DNA of 42,397 nt from Sphingobacterium thalpophilum (GTDB taxonomy: Bacteria; Bacteroidota; Bacteroidia; Chitinophagales; Chitinophagaceae), in NCBI GenBank assembly GCA_945871875.1, contig CAMBYC010000007.1, positions 1-42,397 on the forward strand, given 5' to 3'. The stretch's first letter is position 1; every line of letters starts with the position of its first letter. The translations under genes and the position numbers were made by a program. The notes under the pieces are model-generated. The model saw nothing but the letters and a program-made list of their open reading frames with translations. It had not been told where the DNA came from and ran no database searches. This document shows positions 1 to 8,399 of the stretch, piece by piece.

Positions 1-285
1 TTGCATGCTTTGTGGGATTATGGGATTATTGAACAAACACAAATTACAAAAGATGAAGTATGGAATTCAATAGAATCAATGTGGGGATGTAAGAAGAAAA
101 AGATCCAAAGAGTTGATTTGAAAGTTTGGATGAATGATGCAAGAACCCATTTGGATCAAGTGTATAAAATTGAAAACGAGAATATTAATAAGAAGTATGA
201 GAGAAATGCTCGTAAAATTATAAAAAGGCAATTGGCTTATGCGGCTTTGAGGTTAGCAGCAGCAATTGAACAAGCTATTGGATAA
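1..285 (+). CDS. S1/P1 nuclease family protein, 3' part
   Basis: This is the C-terminal part of a zinc-dependent S1/P1-type nuclease; the gene starts before the window, so base 1 is not a true start. The visible 94 residues begin with HALWD, which matches the family's His-xxx-Asp zinc-ligand motif (compare the H-A-V-W-D of fungal P1 nuclease). A helical tail ending in a conserved-looking RxxxAGxRLA-like stretch (here AYAALRLAAAIEQAIG) follows. Family members are secreted enzymes that cleave single-stranded DNA/RNA and 3'-nucleotides, so a role in extracellular nucleic acid and phosphate scavenging is likely. The gene is followed by its own hairpin terminator. The N-terminal signal peptide and the other zinc ligands lie outside the window and could not be checked. 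Confidence 0.8.
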   Translation: MHALWDYGIIEQTQITKDEVWNSIESMWGCKKKKIQRVDLKVWMNDARTHLDQVYKIENENINKKYERNARKIIKRQLAYAALRLAAAIEQAIG

Positions 286-321
286 AGACATCTTTCTTTA
301 AAGCAGAATAAATCCAATAAA

Positions 322-380
322 AAAAACCAAGTTTCGCCATGGAGTAGTAAAATGCTAATCCATGGCTTCACGTGGTTTTT
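322..380 (+). terminator. Hairpin terminator after the nuclease gene
   Basis: A two-tier stem lies 37 bp after the nuclease stop codon: aaaaacca (322-329) pairs with tggttttt (373-380), and gccatgga (336-343) pairs with tccatggc (359-366), with a small internal loop between the two stems. The 3' arm ends in a T run, as in factor-independent terminators. Confidence 0.65.
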
Positions 381-506
381 CATGACTAGATAATAATTAG
401 TTTTTCACGGTTTAGGATTTTGTTGGAGTTTCATGGGAAGGATTAAAAACGGCTATTGGGTAGCTGGTTATTGGTGTTTTTAGGTTTTGTGATTGATGGT
501 GCTTTG

Positions 507-735
507 AGGTTTTGTGGTTTTCAGGGGGTTGGATAGGTGTTGGTGTTTTTTAGGTTTTGTGGTTTTCAGGGGGTTGGATTGGTTGTTGGTGTTTTTTAGG
601 TTTTGTGGTTTTCAGGGGGTTGGATAGGTTGTTGGTGTTTTTAAGGTTTTGTGGTTTTCAGGGGGTTGGATAGGTGTTGGTGTTTTTAAGGTTTTGTGGT
701 TTTCAGGGGTTGGATTAGGTTGTTGGTGTTTTAAG
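507..735. repeat. G/T-rich 46-bp minisatellite, five copies
   Basis: Five tandem units of 45-46 bp begin at 507, 552, 598, 644 and 689, each opening with aggttttgtggttttc. The units differ by one or two bases, mainly in homopolymer length (ggggg/gggg, ttttt/tttttt). A degenerate partial copy precedes them (about 474-506) and another trails off to about 740. The plus strand is almost free of C, which is a strong strand asymmetry. There is no open frame or promoter in it, and it lies between two gene 3' ends. Confidence 0.85.
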
Positions 736-841
736 GTTTCAGAGGTTTTTCAATTGGTTAGCAAACTGTTTTTAATTATTTTGTTCTTCATAAGTTATGT
801 TGTTTTCTAGAGTTATATAATTTTAATTATTGAAAATAAAG

Positions 842-907
842 AACGGTACTACTTTTAAAAACTTTCAGATGGTTTGTATCTGATTGTTTAGCTAAAGTAG
901 TACCGTT
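842..907. repeat. Nested hairpin with 14-bp terminal inverted repeat
   Basis: A perfect 14-bp inverted repeat (aacggtactacttt at 842-855, its complement at 894-907) encloses a second hairpin (tcagat 865-870 with atctga 878-883, 7-nt loop), and a short aaac/gttt pairing (859-862 with 886-889) links the two. The element sits between convergent gene ends. It may be a bidirectional transcription stop, a structured RNA or a small MITE-like repeat; the sequence alone does not decide. The rest of 740-1045 shows nothing recognisable. Confidence 0.6.
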
Positions 908-1045
908 AATAGTATTTTATATAATGTATTCTCTAATTCTTAACCGTTAGCAGAATAAATCAGTACAAATACTTAATCTTGTTAGTGCGATTACGAAATT
1001 CCTACATACAAAACTTACGCAAATCACTTTTTAAATGTCTAACCT

Positions 1046-4000
1046 TTATAGTTTAACCATCTTTTTAATTATAGTTTTTTTCCCTTGTTTAATTACTGCG
1101 AAATAAAATCCTTTGGTCCATTTTGTTCCCAATTGCAACGCATAATGTGGAGGTAGATTGGTATATTTAGTTACCAAAATTCCTGTTGAGGTAAACACTT
1201 TTACTTCGGATGTTTCTTGTCCCATCAATTGAATTGTGAAATTTTGGTAAGATGGATTAGGGTAGACAATTGCACCCGATTGTTGCTGCTGGTTTCTTTG
1301 AAACCAAACATTAGTCACAACAAACTGAATGGACAGTGGAATCCCTTTAATTCCCTTTCCTCCAGTGCCACTAAATGGTGTAGCTGTTAAAGTATAACTT
1401 CCCGCAATCGGCATCCAATTAACATAATTTCCTGCAACATCACTAAAAAGAGAATATGGGTAGATGGATTTTGTTTTATTGATAACTTGACTTCCAGATA
1501 AATTAAATACTATACTTCCAACGCTATTAGAGTTGCTGTTTGCTCTGATATTCAATAAGTTGGTAGATAGTTTCGTAAAATCTAAAGTGTCCAAATCTTT
1601 TAATTTTTGTAAATCAGTATCTAGTGCTGCATTCACTAAAGTAAAACTTGTTATTCGCTGAGCTAAACTATTAATAACTGTTGAATTTATCAATGCTGGA
1701 ATGATTTCTATCCCAGAAATTTTTGCTTGATCGGCTACCGTACTAAAATGTATTGTTAGAGCACTGTCTTTTACATGGACTGGGAATGATTGAATATAGG
1801 CACTGTTTTTTCCAGCCTTAGCAAATATGTCAAAATTAGAAAGTTTACCTTGACCATTTTCTACATCTATATTCATTACCCTCGCACCAGCAACTGTCCA
1901 ATAGATTTCTGCAAAATGTAGTTTTACTGTATAATCACCATTCAAAATGGGAATATTATAGGTAAATGCATTTCCGTATCGCTCCGTTTTATAAACATCC
2001 TGCAAAGACGTGTTAGCTATATAGTCTTTTGTAGCATAAGTTTGCGAAGGATTTGACAAAACATCATTTGTGAAATATTTATCTTCATTCCAAACTTGTC
2101 CATTCAAAATATATTTTGCACCTCCAGTATTAATACGAACAATATTACTATCAACTATCGTGACAGGAACATTTGAATTGTTAGCTAATGAAACTATTTC
2201 AATTCCTGAAATTTTAGCATTGTCAACTCCTGCAATCAAATCGATATTTAATAAACTATCTGTGATATTTACATTAAATGTTTTAACTATGGCTACGTCT
2301 CCGCCAGTTGCAGCATAAATATCAAAATCAATTAAACTTCCTTGTCCTTTTTCAACATCTATTGAAAAAACCCTTTTGCCAGGCAACGTATAATAGATTT
2401 CAGCAAAATGCAGTCTAATTTCATACATCCCATTTGTAACCGGTATTGCATAACCAAAAGATTTTCCATAACGCTCCGTTTGATAAATTCCGTTATTGGT
2501 TGTATTTGAAATATTCTTTTTGGCACTAAAAATATATGATGGAGATACATTTGCAAAGAATTGATCGGCAATCCAATGTTCACCTTTATTCGTTAAGCTG
2601 TCTCCTCCAGTATTTATGCGTAAACTAAACTTTGGTGTTACTGTTGTATTGTAATACACATTTATATAATCCCAAGTGGCAGAAAAGCTTTTTCCAGATC
2701 TTGAAGATGCTGCTATACCTATTGCAACCGCTTCTGGACCCCGCACTGTTTGTAAAAGCTTTCCACTCAGATTAATTAATGGTCCCAAAACTGTATAAAC
2801 TGAATCACCTGCTTTTTTGTATTTCGGTTGCACCGTTCCCGTTGCCGGATTTACATCAAGATACACTGTCAATGTTCCATTTAGTAATCCATTTATAGGA
2901 TACAAAGTTGAACTGATTGCACCACTGTTTTCTTTGATAACTACCATAGCTGGATTGCCCATATTTGGTGTAATACCTACAAAAACATAATTGTCTTGAT
3001 CGCCATTGCCGAGGTAAATTCCTTGTTGCTCATCTTTTAAATTAGAAGGGGAAATGTTGTTAAAAAATGGACTAACCATTGCAGATTCAATTGTAAATGA
3101 TGTAGTAGATGAATCAACCAAAACACCGAAATGAAAAGCTTGTCTTTGCGTGTTATTCAACATTGTTCCACTATCCGCTGGAACAGTAGCAAGTCCAACA
3201 GCACCTCCCATTATGAAGCCATCAATTGTTACATTATAAAGATTGTCTGGATCTTTTCCGTTGTTCATCAAACCTGTAAAGCCCATTCCAAATAAACCAG
3301 AACCTGGATTGCCGTTTAGGAGTGGATAATTGATTGGAAGATACTTGGTTGTTCCATTTTTGGCATCAATGTGAAACAAATCTTTAGCGTCTAAGATGCC
3401 ATCATTGTCGTCATCTTGATCGTTAAGATTAGATATTTTATCGTTGTCATTGTCTTTGGGTTTACTGGCTGCAGAGCAAGGGTCGGTGGCATTGTCGGTT
3501 TCGTCTTTGTTACTATACCCATCTCCATCATCATCCAGAAAAAGGCTTTTAGTATCGCCGCTGCACATAACAATTCCAGAGCCAAAAGTTTCTATGGTAT
3601 TTATATCTGAACCATCATAAGCGCCTTGTGCAATAGAACCTCCTGCTATGAAAATTTTAGAATTAATTACCACAGCTTGCATCCCATGTCTTCCATTTAT
3701 AAGATCGCCCCTACTTGTCCAAGTGTTGGTAAGTGGATCAAATGCAAATGTTTCTTTGTGTGCATATTGCTGGGTGCTCTCGCCTCCAATAATAAACATC
3801 TTGTTGTCGTAAGCGATACAACCACCACTTGCAGTAAGTTTTGGAATATTCGCTGAGGTAGGTAGCGTTGTCCAACTGTTGGTTGCTATATCATAAACAT
3901 CAGTACTTGATTCTAAATCACTAAAAATTGCACCTGTAAGATTGTTCGTTCTTCTTCCTCCCGCCGTGTAAATTTTTCCATTTATTACTGCCGCTTGTGC

Positions 4001-6109
4001 ATGGTCGCGGAGATGTGGTGCATTGGCGAGCGTTGTCCAATTGTCTTTTGCAGGATCATATACATCTGTCCAATTAACTGTTCCACCATTACTGCCCTTG
4101 GTAGATCCCCCACTAAGGTAAATTTTGTCGTTATAAACTACTGCAACACTTGAACCTCTTCTTCTTGAAACTGGAATTGCATTGGGTTTTACTGTCCAAC
4201 TGTTGGCAATTGCATCATAAATATAAATATCAGGCACAGGCGTTTCTAATGGAAATCCTCCTGTAAAAGCATTTATAATGTAGATTTTATCTTTTACTGT
4301 TACAGCCTGAAAAGTATGCAATATTTTTTTACCAGGAATTTCTGCAACTGTTGACCATTTTTTTGATACCGTATTGTATGTCTGAACGGGTAAATTTCCT
4401 CTTCCACCAATTAAATACATTTGTCCGGCAGCAACTGCCAATCCATTGTCGTGGCGTTTTTCTGAAAGAATTCCGTCGGATGGTGTTTCTGCAACCCAAC
4501 TGCCCGAATTGAGGGTACTACCAGCTGGCTCAAATACATAAATGGCAGCAGAAAGATAATCAGCAACCCATACCGAACCTGCAAAAACATCATTATCTCC
4601 TTGTGCAGTAATATCTAATGGAATTTGTCCAAAACCTGAAGCCAATACTTTGTTTGATAATGCTTGTGTTCCATCAGCACTCAATTGAATTCGATGAATA
4701 GATCCATCCATCGAAGCAACCAATAAATTTGATGTCAGTTCACCATTAAAAAAACCTGTGGCTGTATATTCTGTAATTCCATTAGTTGAAGCAGTAAATG
4801 TTGTTAATGCACCATCGTTTACACCTGGATTTTTATAATCAGATTCTATAGGATTAGCCATAGAGATAGGTACCGGTGGCCAATCTGTGGTTGGTTTTAA
4901 CTCAAAATGTTCACCTTTTGCATCTTTCCAGAACAATCCCGCAGTTGCTGGATTTGCCCTTATTGGATTTGGATGTCCACCATAAATTGGAGCAATCATT
5001 CCAGGTTTGTAAACAAGATGCAAATTGTCTAAATTGTTAATTTGTGCATCATTTGGCCCTGCACTGTAAGAACCCGGTTCTCCTACAACATAATTATTGG
5101 TTACTTGAGGGGTTCCTTCTTTATCAGGATAACCTCCCCAGCCAGGGTTAGCTCCATTGTCTACCAAATAAAATCTACCTTCTTTACCCGCAGTTTTGGT
5201 TATAACAAGATCATAAGCATTGCGATAACCTGCAGAAAAAACCTGAACAGGTCCGCTTATAACAATTTTAGCTTGGTTTCTACCGTCATTTCCACCAAAC
5301 GGATCATTGATATCGCCTAATCCAACATTGGATCGGGTAGGGTCGTCAAGTGTAGGAAGATCATAAATGTATTTATCGTTGCCAGTTCCTTTTACGGTTA
5401 TTGCTTTTATTGCTGCAAGATCAATACGGAGCAAACAAGCAGAAAGGGCATATTCAGTTATTTTTGCAAAGTTGACCGAAGGCGATCCAGCATTGGTATG
5501 TCCACCAACTGCTAAATAAAGCGAGTTGGTAACTTCATCTAAAGTCATACCATTTACTGCATGGTTTTCTTCAGAGCGCGGCAATCCCCTTACGAGGTCG
5601 GTTTTGTCCCAAGTTGTTCCAGTAAAAGTGAGTAGAGAAATTGTTCCAGAGTTTGTGTCTAAATTAGCATCCCCGTCACCAAGTGTACCAATATTTCCTG
5701 CTGAACCTCCAATCCGTGGATCACTAGATGATACATAAAGCAAAGGAAATGCAGCCGTTCCAACAACTACAATACCAGTAATTTGTCTGGTATTGATAGA
5801 TGTATTTAAACTTCCATCATCATCATGGTTTTTAATTTGTTTAACCAGATTGATGATTTCTGTTTTGGTTACCACATAATTGTTTGCACTGTTTTTTTGA
5901 ATAGAATAACGATGAATGGTTCCATCTTGGCTGGCTACATACAATTTGTCATCTGGTCCAAATTGTAGACTGGTAGGTGAATTGATAGATGTTCCAATCA
6001 GTTTCGAGGTGTTAAAATTTACTTGTGCTGAAACATTCGTAGTGTAGAACAAGCAGCAAGAAATTTGTGACAACAATAATAGTTTGTGAAAAATACGCAT
6101 CATATTCAT
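1046..6109 (-). CDS. Giant secreted beta-propeller/Kelch/malectin protein with type IX sorting domain
   Basis: A predicted secreted or cell-surface carbohydrate-binding protein of 1687 residues. An N-terminal signal peptide ends in ...NVSAQ near residue 29. Approximate order: a sugar-dehydrogenase/NHL-like beta-propeller (30-530); a Kelch propeller (536-850) with repeated IYxxGG and WxxxxxxP motifs; a thrombospondin-3-like Asp-rich calcium segment (855-905, DDDGDGYSN, DQDDDNDGI); a concanavalin/LamG-like region (910-1150); two malectin domains opening RINTGG (about 1161 and 1323) and ending KISGIEI; and a C-terminal domain from about 1612 (YPNPS, ending KKTIIKKMVKL) typical of type IX secretion substrates. 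Malectins bind di-glucosides and related sugars. It is transcribed alone, convergent with the nuclease gene. Alternative ATGs lie two and three codons in. Domain types are confident; a catalytic role for the first propeller is not shown. Confidence 0.85.
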   Translation of the reverse strand: MNMMRIFHKLLLLSQISCCLFYTTNVSAQVNFNTSKLIGTSINSPTSLQFGPDDKLYVASQDGTIHRYSIQKNSANNYVVTKTEIINLVKQIKNHDDDGSLNTSINTRQITGIVVVGTAAFPLLYVSSSDPRIGGSAGNIGTLGDGDANLDTNSGTISLLTFTGTTWDKTDLVRGLPRSEENHAVNGMTLDEVTNSLYLAVGGHTNAGSPSVNFAKITEYALSACLLRIDLAAIKAITVKGTGNDKYIYDLPTLDDPTRSNVGLGDINDPFGGNDGRNQAKIVISGPVQVFSAGYRNAYDLVITKTAGKEGRFYLVDNGANPGWGGYPDKEGTPQVTNNYVVGEPGSYSAGPNDAQINNLDNLHLVYKPGMIAPIYGGHPNPIRANPATAGLFWKDAKGEHFELKPTTDWPPVPISMANPIESDYKNPGVNDGALTTFTASTNGITEYTATGFFNGELTSNLLVASMDGSIHRIQLSADGTQALSNKVLASGFGQIPLDITAQGDNDVFAGSVWVADYLSAAIYVFEPAGSTLNSGSWVAETPSDGILSEKRHDNGLAVAAGQMYLIGGRGNLPVQTYNTVSKKWSTVAEIPGKKILHTFQAVTVKDKIYIINAFTGGFPLETPVPDIYIYDAIANSWTVKPNAIPVSRRRGSSVAVVYNDKIYLSGGSTKGSNGGTVNWTDVYDPAKDNWTTLANAPHLRDHAQAAVINGKIYTAGGRRTNNLTGAIFSDLESSTDVYDIATNSWTTLPTSANIPKLTASGGCIAYDNKMFIIGGESTQQYAHKETFAFDPLTNTWTSRGDLINGRHGMQAVVINSKIFIAGGSIAQGAYDGSDINTIETFGSGIVMCSGDTKSLFLDDDGDGYSNKDETDNATDPCSAASKPKDNDNDKISNLNDQDDDNDGILDAKDLFHIDAKNGTTKYLPINYPLLNGNPGSGLFGMGFTGLMNNGKDPDNLYNVTIDGFIMGGAVGLATVPADSGTMLNNTQRQAFHFGVLVDSSTTSFTIESAMVSPFFNNISPSNLKDEQQGIYLGNGDQDNYVFVGITPNMGNPAMVVIKENSGAISSTLYPINGLLNGTLTVYLDVNPATGTVQPKYKKAGDSVYTVLGPLINLSGKLLQTVRGPEAVAIGIAASSRSGKSFSATWDYINVYYNTTVTPKFSLRINTGGDSLTNKGEHWIADQFFANVSPSYIFSAKKNISNTTNNGIYQTERYGKSFGYAIPVTNGMYEIRLHFAEIYYTLPGKRVFSIDVEKGQGSLIDFDIYAATGGDVAIVKTFNVNITDSLLNIDLIAGVDNAKISGIEIVSLANNSNVPVTIVDSNIVRINTGGAKYILNGQVWNEDKYFTNDVLSNPSQTYATKDYIANTSLQDVYKTERYGNAFTYNIPILNGDYTVKLHFAEIYWTVAGARVMNIDVENGQGKLSNFDIFAKAGKNSAYIQSFPVHVKDSALTIHFSTVADQAKISGIEIIPALINSTVINSLAQRITSFTLVNAALDTDLQKLKDLDTLDFTKLSTNLLNIRANSNSNSVGSIVFNLSGSQVINKTKSIYPYSLFSDVAGNYVNWMPIAGSYTLTATPFSGTGGKGIKGIPLSIQFVVTNVWFQRNQQQQSGAIVYPNPSYQNFTIQLMGQETSEVKVFTSTGILVTKYTNLPPHYALQLGTKWTKGFYFAVIKQGKKTIIKKMVKL

Positions 6110-6200
6110 AGGTTTTAATTAGGCTTTGGTGCTACATTAATTGGAAATTGTAGTAACAATAGCATTATAAATTTGATGCCTTAGAAAGTTTGTTGAATAT

Positions 6201-6398
6201 CTAATAACATTTGTCTAATTGAAAAATGGTAATAGTGTTTTTCGACAAACCAAGTGCTTCCTCATGTTTAAGTAATATTCCAATTTTATCATCTAAAGTG
6301 GATACAAAAGCCGCATACAAATTGTGTGGATAGGCAACGCCTTTTTTGTTGTAATATTCTAACCATTTTGGATCTCCATGGTAGGGACAATTATTATC
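6201..6398 (-). pseudogene. Sulfatase remnant (internal fragment)
   Basis: On the minus strand one open frame of about 65 codons ends at a TAG at 6201-6203. Its translation contains CPYHGDPKWLEYY and then YAAFVSTLDDKIG, GLSKNTITIFQLDKC. This follows the sulfatase pattern Y-x-A-M-V-S-x-L-D-D-x-V-G ... G-L-x-x-N-T-x-x-x-F-T-S-D-N-G, but the T/S-D-N-G end is degraded to QLDK and a stop follows. There is no start codon, and the upstream end runs into ggttaattg-type repeats. So this is a decayed piece of an arylsulfatase-type gene whose two ends have been lost. The alternative is chance resemblance, which the length of the aligned pattern makes unlikely. Confidence 0.6.
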
Positions 6399-6420
6399 AA
6401 TTGTTAATGGTTAATTGTCA

Positions 6421-6570
6421 ATGGTTAATTGTTTTCATAATTCATAACTCATAACTCTTTTTATCTTAACCTTGATTTTCTTGATTTTAGGATTTAAGGA
6501 TTGTATGCATTTAGTTCAATGATCAAGGTTAAGATAATAATGGTTAATTGTTTTCATAATTCATAACTCA
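6421..6570. repeat. 31-bp direct repeat pair flanking a palindromic element
   Basis: The same 31 bases, starting atggttaattgttttc, occur at 6421-6451 and 6540-6570 without mismatch. Between them lies the 77-bp inverted-repeat element at 6461-6537. Related ggttaattg units occur just before (6403-6420) and again near 20118-20130. The first copy includes three heptamers of the cataact type (6436-6456). Confidence 0.75.
6461..6537. repeat. 77-bp MITE-like element with 16-bp terminal inverted repeats
   Basis: ttatcttaaccttgat (6461-6476) and its exact reverse complement (6522-6537) bound a 45-nt centre rich in gattttaggatttaaggatt. A degenerate relative of the centre follows at about 6576-6632. 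It has no coding capacity. The form suggests a non-autonomous mobile repeat or a dispersed hairpin; I saw no clear short target duplication directly at its ends. Confidence 0.6.
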
Positions 6571-6644
6571 AAATATGATTTAAGGATTTTCAGTATGATT
6601 TTATAAACTAAGTTTGATTTTGGGATTTCAAGAACAATTAATCA

Positions 6645-6767
6645 TAAATATGCGACTCCTTCGGAGTCGTTTTTGTTAGGATAATTCTGCTATAAATATT
6701 TGACCACTTCGTGGTCAGAATACAAATACTGGAATTATTTGTATTCTGATTCCAAATAATTCCAGTA
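6645..6767. repeat. Two REP-like palindromes and a pair of competing hairpins
   Basis: Two short palindromes share the same build, ATAAATAT plus a 7-bp stem with a TTC loop, but have different stems: cgactccttcggagtcg (6653-6669, followed by TTTTT) and tgaccacttcgtggtca (6701-6717). Directly after, cagaatacaaat (6716-6727) pairs with 6737-6748, while tactggaattatt (6727-6739) pairs with 6755-6767. These two perfect stems share bases and cannot form together. The layout resembles REP sequences of Bacteroidota or an attenuator-like switch, but no gene follows closely on the plus strand. Confidence 0.65.
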
Positions 6768-6942
6768 TATATATTTAATAAGAGTAATTGTTTTATGTAG
6801 GAGCAGATTAACAACTGCAATAATTGCTAGGTAATTTGATCTTTGCAAAAGCAATTCTGAAAACTAGTTAGGAATAATGATCAATCATTCCACACTATTC
6901 CATAATTGTGTTCAATTGTAAATATTGTATTTCGGTAAAATA

Positions 6943-6974
6943 AAAAAGGCAATCTATTTAAAGATTGCCTTTTT
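6943..6974 (-). terminator. Terminator of tRNA-Leu
   Basis: aaaaaggcaatct (6943-6955) pairs perfectly with agattgccttttt (6962-6974) around a 6-nt loop. It lies 8 bp past the tRNA 3' end on the minus strand and ends in a T run on both strands, so it can work bidirectionally. Confidence 0.85.
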
Positions 6975-6982
6975 GGTAGATG

Positions 6983-7066
6983 TGCCCAGAACAGGAATCG
7001 AACCTGCACTTCCTTTCGAAAACAAGATTTTGAGTCTAGCGCGTCTACCAATTCCGCCATCTGGGC
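6983..7066 (-). tRNA. tRNA-Leu (anticodon CAA)
   Basis: An 84-nt class II tRNA on the minus strand. The acceptor stem is GCCCAGA/TCTGGGC with discriminator A; the D arm is TGGCGGAATTGGTAGACGCG. The anticodon loop CTCAAAA gives anticodon CAA, reading UUG. A long variable arm (TTTC/GGAA stem) and the T loop TTCGATT follow. The anticodon stem carries one T-T mismatch (CTAGA/TCTTG). The 3' CCA is not encoded. A strong hairpin terminator follows. Confidence 0.95.
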
Positions 7067-7155
7067 TCGTAAGGGGATGCAATATTACTGATTTATATCT
7101 TACAAAAAAAACCTTTTTTATCAAATTACTCATTTTAATCTAATTGATTTTGAAA

Positions 7156-7186
7156 TTGGATTTAAAATAGAAATTTTATACTTTAG
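7156..7186 (+). promoter_or_regulatory. Bacteroidota-type promoter, possibly leaderless
   Basis: TTG (7156-7158), exactly 20 nt, then TACTTTAG (7179-7186, one mismatch to TAnnTTTG). The start codon at 7191 is only 4 nt after the -7 box, so transcription would begin at or near the ATG. Confidence 0.5.
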
Positions 7187-7190
7187 TAAT

Positions 7191-8399
7191 ATGAACTGTA
7201 CTATTGGAATAATTCGGGAAGAAAAAACGCCTCAAGACAATCGGGTTGCTTTAACTCCCTCACAATGCAAATGGTTGTTAAAAAACTTCAATTCAGTAAA
7301 TGTTATTGTTCAACCTTCTGCTCATAGATGTTTTTCAGATCAAGAATACACCAGAGCAAGAATTACAGTTCAAGAAGATTTATCTAATTGTGATTTTCTA
7401 TTTGGTATAAAAGAAGCAATTGGCAATTCTTTAATTCCCAATAAAACATATCTATTTTTTTCTCACACCAAAAAACTTCAGCCTTATAACCAAAAACTTT
7501 TACAAACCATAATCAAAAAGAATATCACATTAATAGATTATGAATGTCTTGAACACGAAGATGGAGCAAGAATAATCGGCTTTGGTTTTTTTGCTGGTAT
7601 TGTAGGTGCCCATAATGGAATAATGTGTTACGGTGAAAGAACTGGGCAGTTTCATTTGGATCGTGTGTATAATGTAAAAAGTTTTCAAGAATTAATTCAT
7701 ACCTATTTTGGACTAAAATTGCCCAATATAAAAGTAGTTATTACAGGTTCGGGTAGGGTAGCACATGGTGTGGTAGAAATTATGAATCTGCTTCAATTGC
7801 ATGAAGTTGAACCCAGTGATTTTTTATCCCGAAATTTCCCATATCCAGTATTTACCGAACTTAAAGGTGCTTCATTGTATACACACAAACAAAATGGAAC
7901 CTATAATCGTGAAGATTTTCACCTTCACCCCGAAAATTATAAATCGTTGTTCGAACCTTATTCCAAACAAGCAGATATTCTGATGAATGGCGTTTATTGG
8001 GATTCTAAAACACCAAGATTGTTTGAAAAAGAGGCCATTCAATCTCCAGATTTCAAAATACAAACCATTGCAGATATTACTGATGATGAAAATGGTTCGG
8101 TACCAATTAACTTGGGCGATCAAACCATTGAAAATCCTGTTTATGGCGTTAACAAAGTTTCAGGATTAAAAACTCCTCCGTATTTACCTGAATCTATAGA
8201 TGTGATTGCTGTAGGTAATCTCCCCAACGAACTTCCACGAGATGCATCTCGCTATTTTGGTGAACAATTAATCAAATTTGTGCTACCCGGATTATTGGTT
8301 GAACACAATGAAACCATCGAAGGTGCAACAATTGTTAAAGATGGAAAACTTATGGATAGTTACAAATATATGGCTGCTTATGCTGGTTTAATCGGGTAG
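7191..8399 (+). CDS. AlaDH/PNT-type NAD(P)-dependent oxidoreductase, saccharopine dehydrogenase-like
   Basis: A 402-residue cytoplasmic enzyme of the alanine dehydrogenase/transhydrogenase fold. The N-terminus GIIREEKTPQDNRVALTP is the family's substrate-domain opening (IGIxxExxxxExRVAxTP). A Rossmann motif GSGRVAHG sits at about residues 185-192. The G-x-G-R-V-x-x-G form and the length fit lysine-forming (LYS1-type) saccharopine dehydrogenase better than alanine dehydrogenase. The probable reaction is NAD-linked oxidative deamination at a lysine/glutamate-derived secondary amine, but the substrate cannot be settled here. Its last 12 bases overlap the end of the convergent trmN6 gene, and there is no terminator between them. 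The start is supported by the promoter immediately upstream. Confidence 0.8.
   Translation: MNCTIGIIREEKTPQDNRVALTPSQCKWLLKNFNSVNVIVQPSAHRCFSDQEYTRARITVQEDLSNCDFLFGIKEAIGNSLIPNKTYLFFSHTKKLQPYNQKLLQTIIKKNITLIDYECLEHEDGARIIGFGFFAGIVGAHNGIMCYGERTGQFHLDRVYNVKSFQELIHTYFGLKLPNIKVVITGSGRVAHGVVEIMNLLQLHEVEPSDFLSRNFPYPVFTELKGASLYTHKQNGTYNREDFHLHPENYKSLFEPYSKQADILMNGVYWDSKTPRLFEKEAIQSPDFKIQTIADITDDENGSVPINLGDQTIENPVYGVNKVSGLKTPPYLPESIDVIAVGNLPNELPRDASRYFGEQLIKFVLPGLLVEHNETIEGATIVKDGKLMDSYKYMAAYAGLIG

Noticed and set aside
507-735. CRISPR array or coding repeat
   Set aside because: Units are contiguous without unique spacers, and no frame is open through them.
6925-7143. 72-codon open frame on the plus strand
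   Set aside because: It runs antisense across tRNA-Leu and its terminator; the RTGIEPALPFENK-like peptide is a common translation artefact of tRNA-Leu genes.
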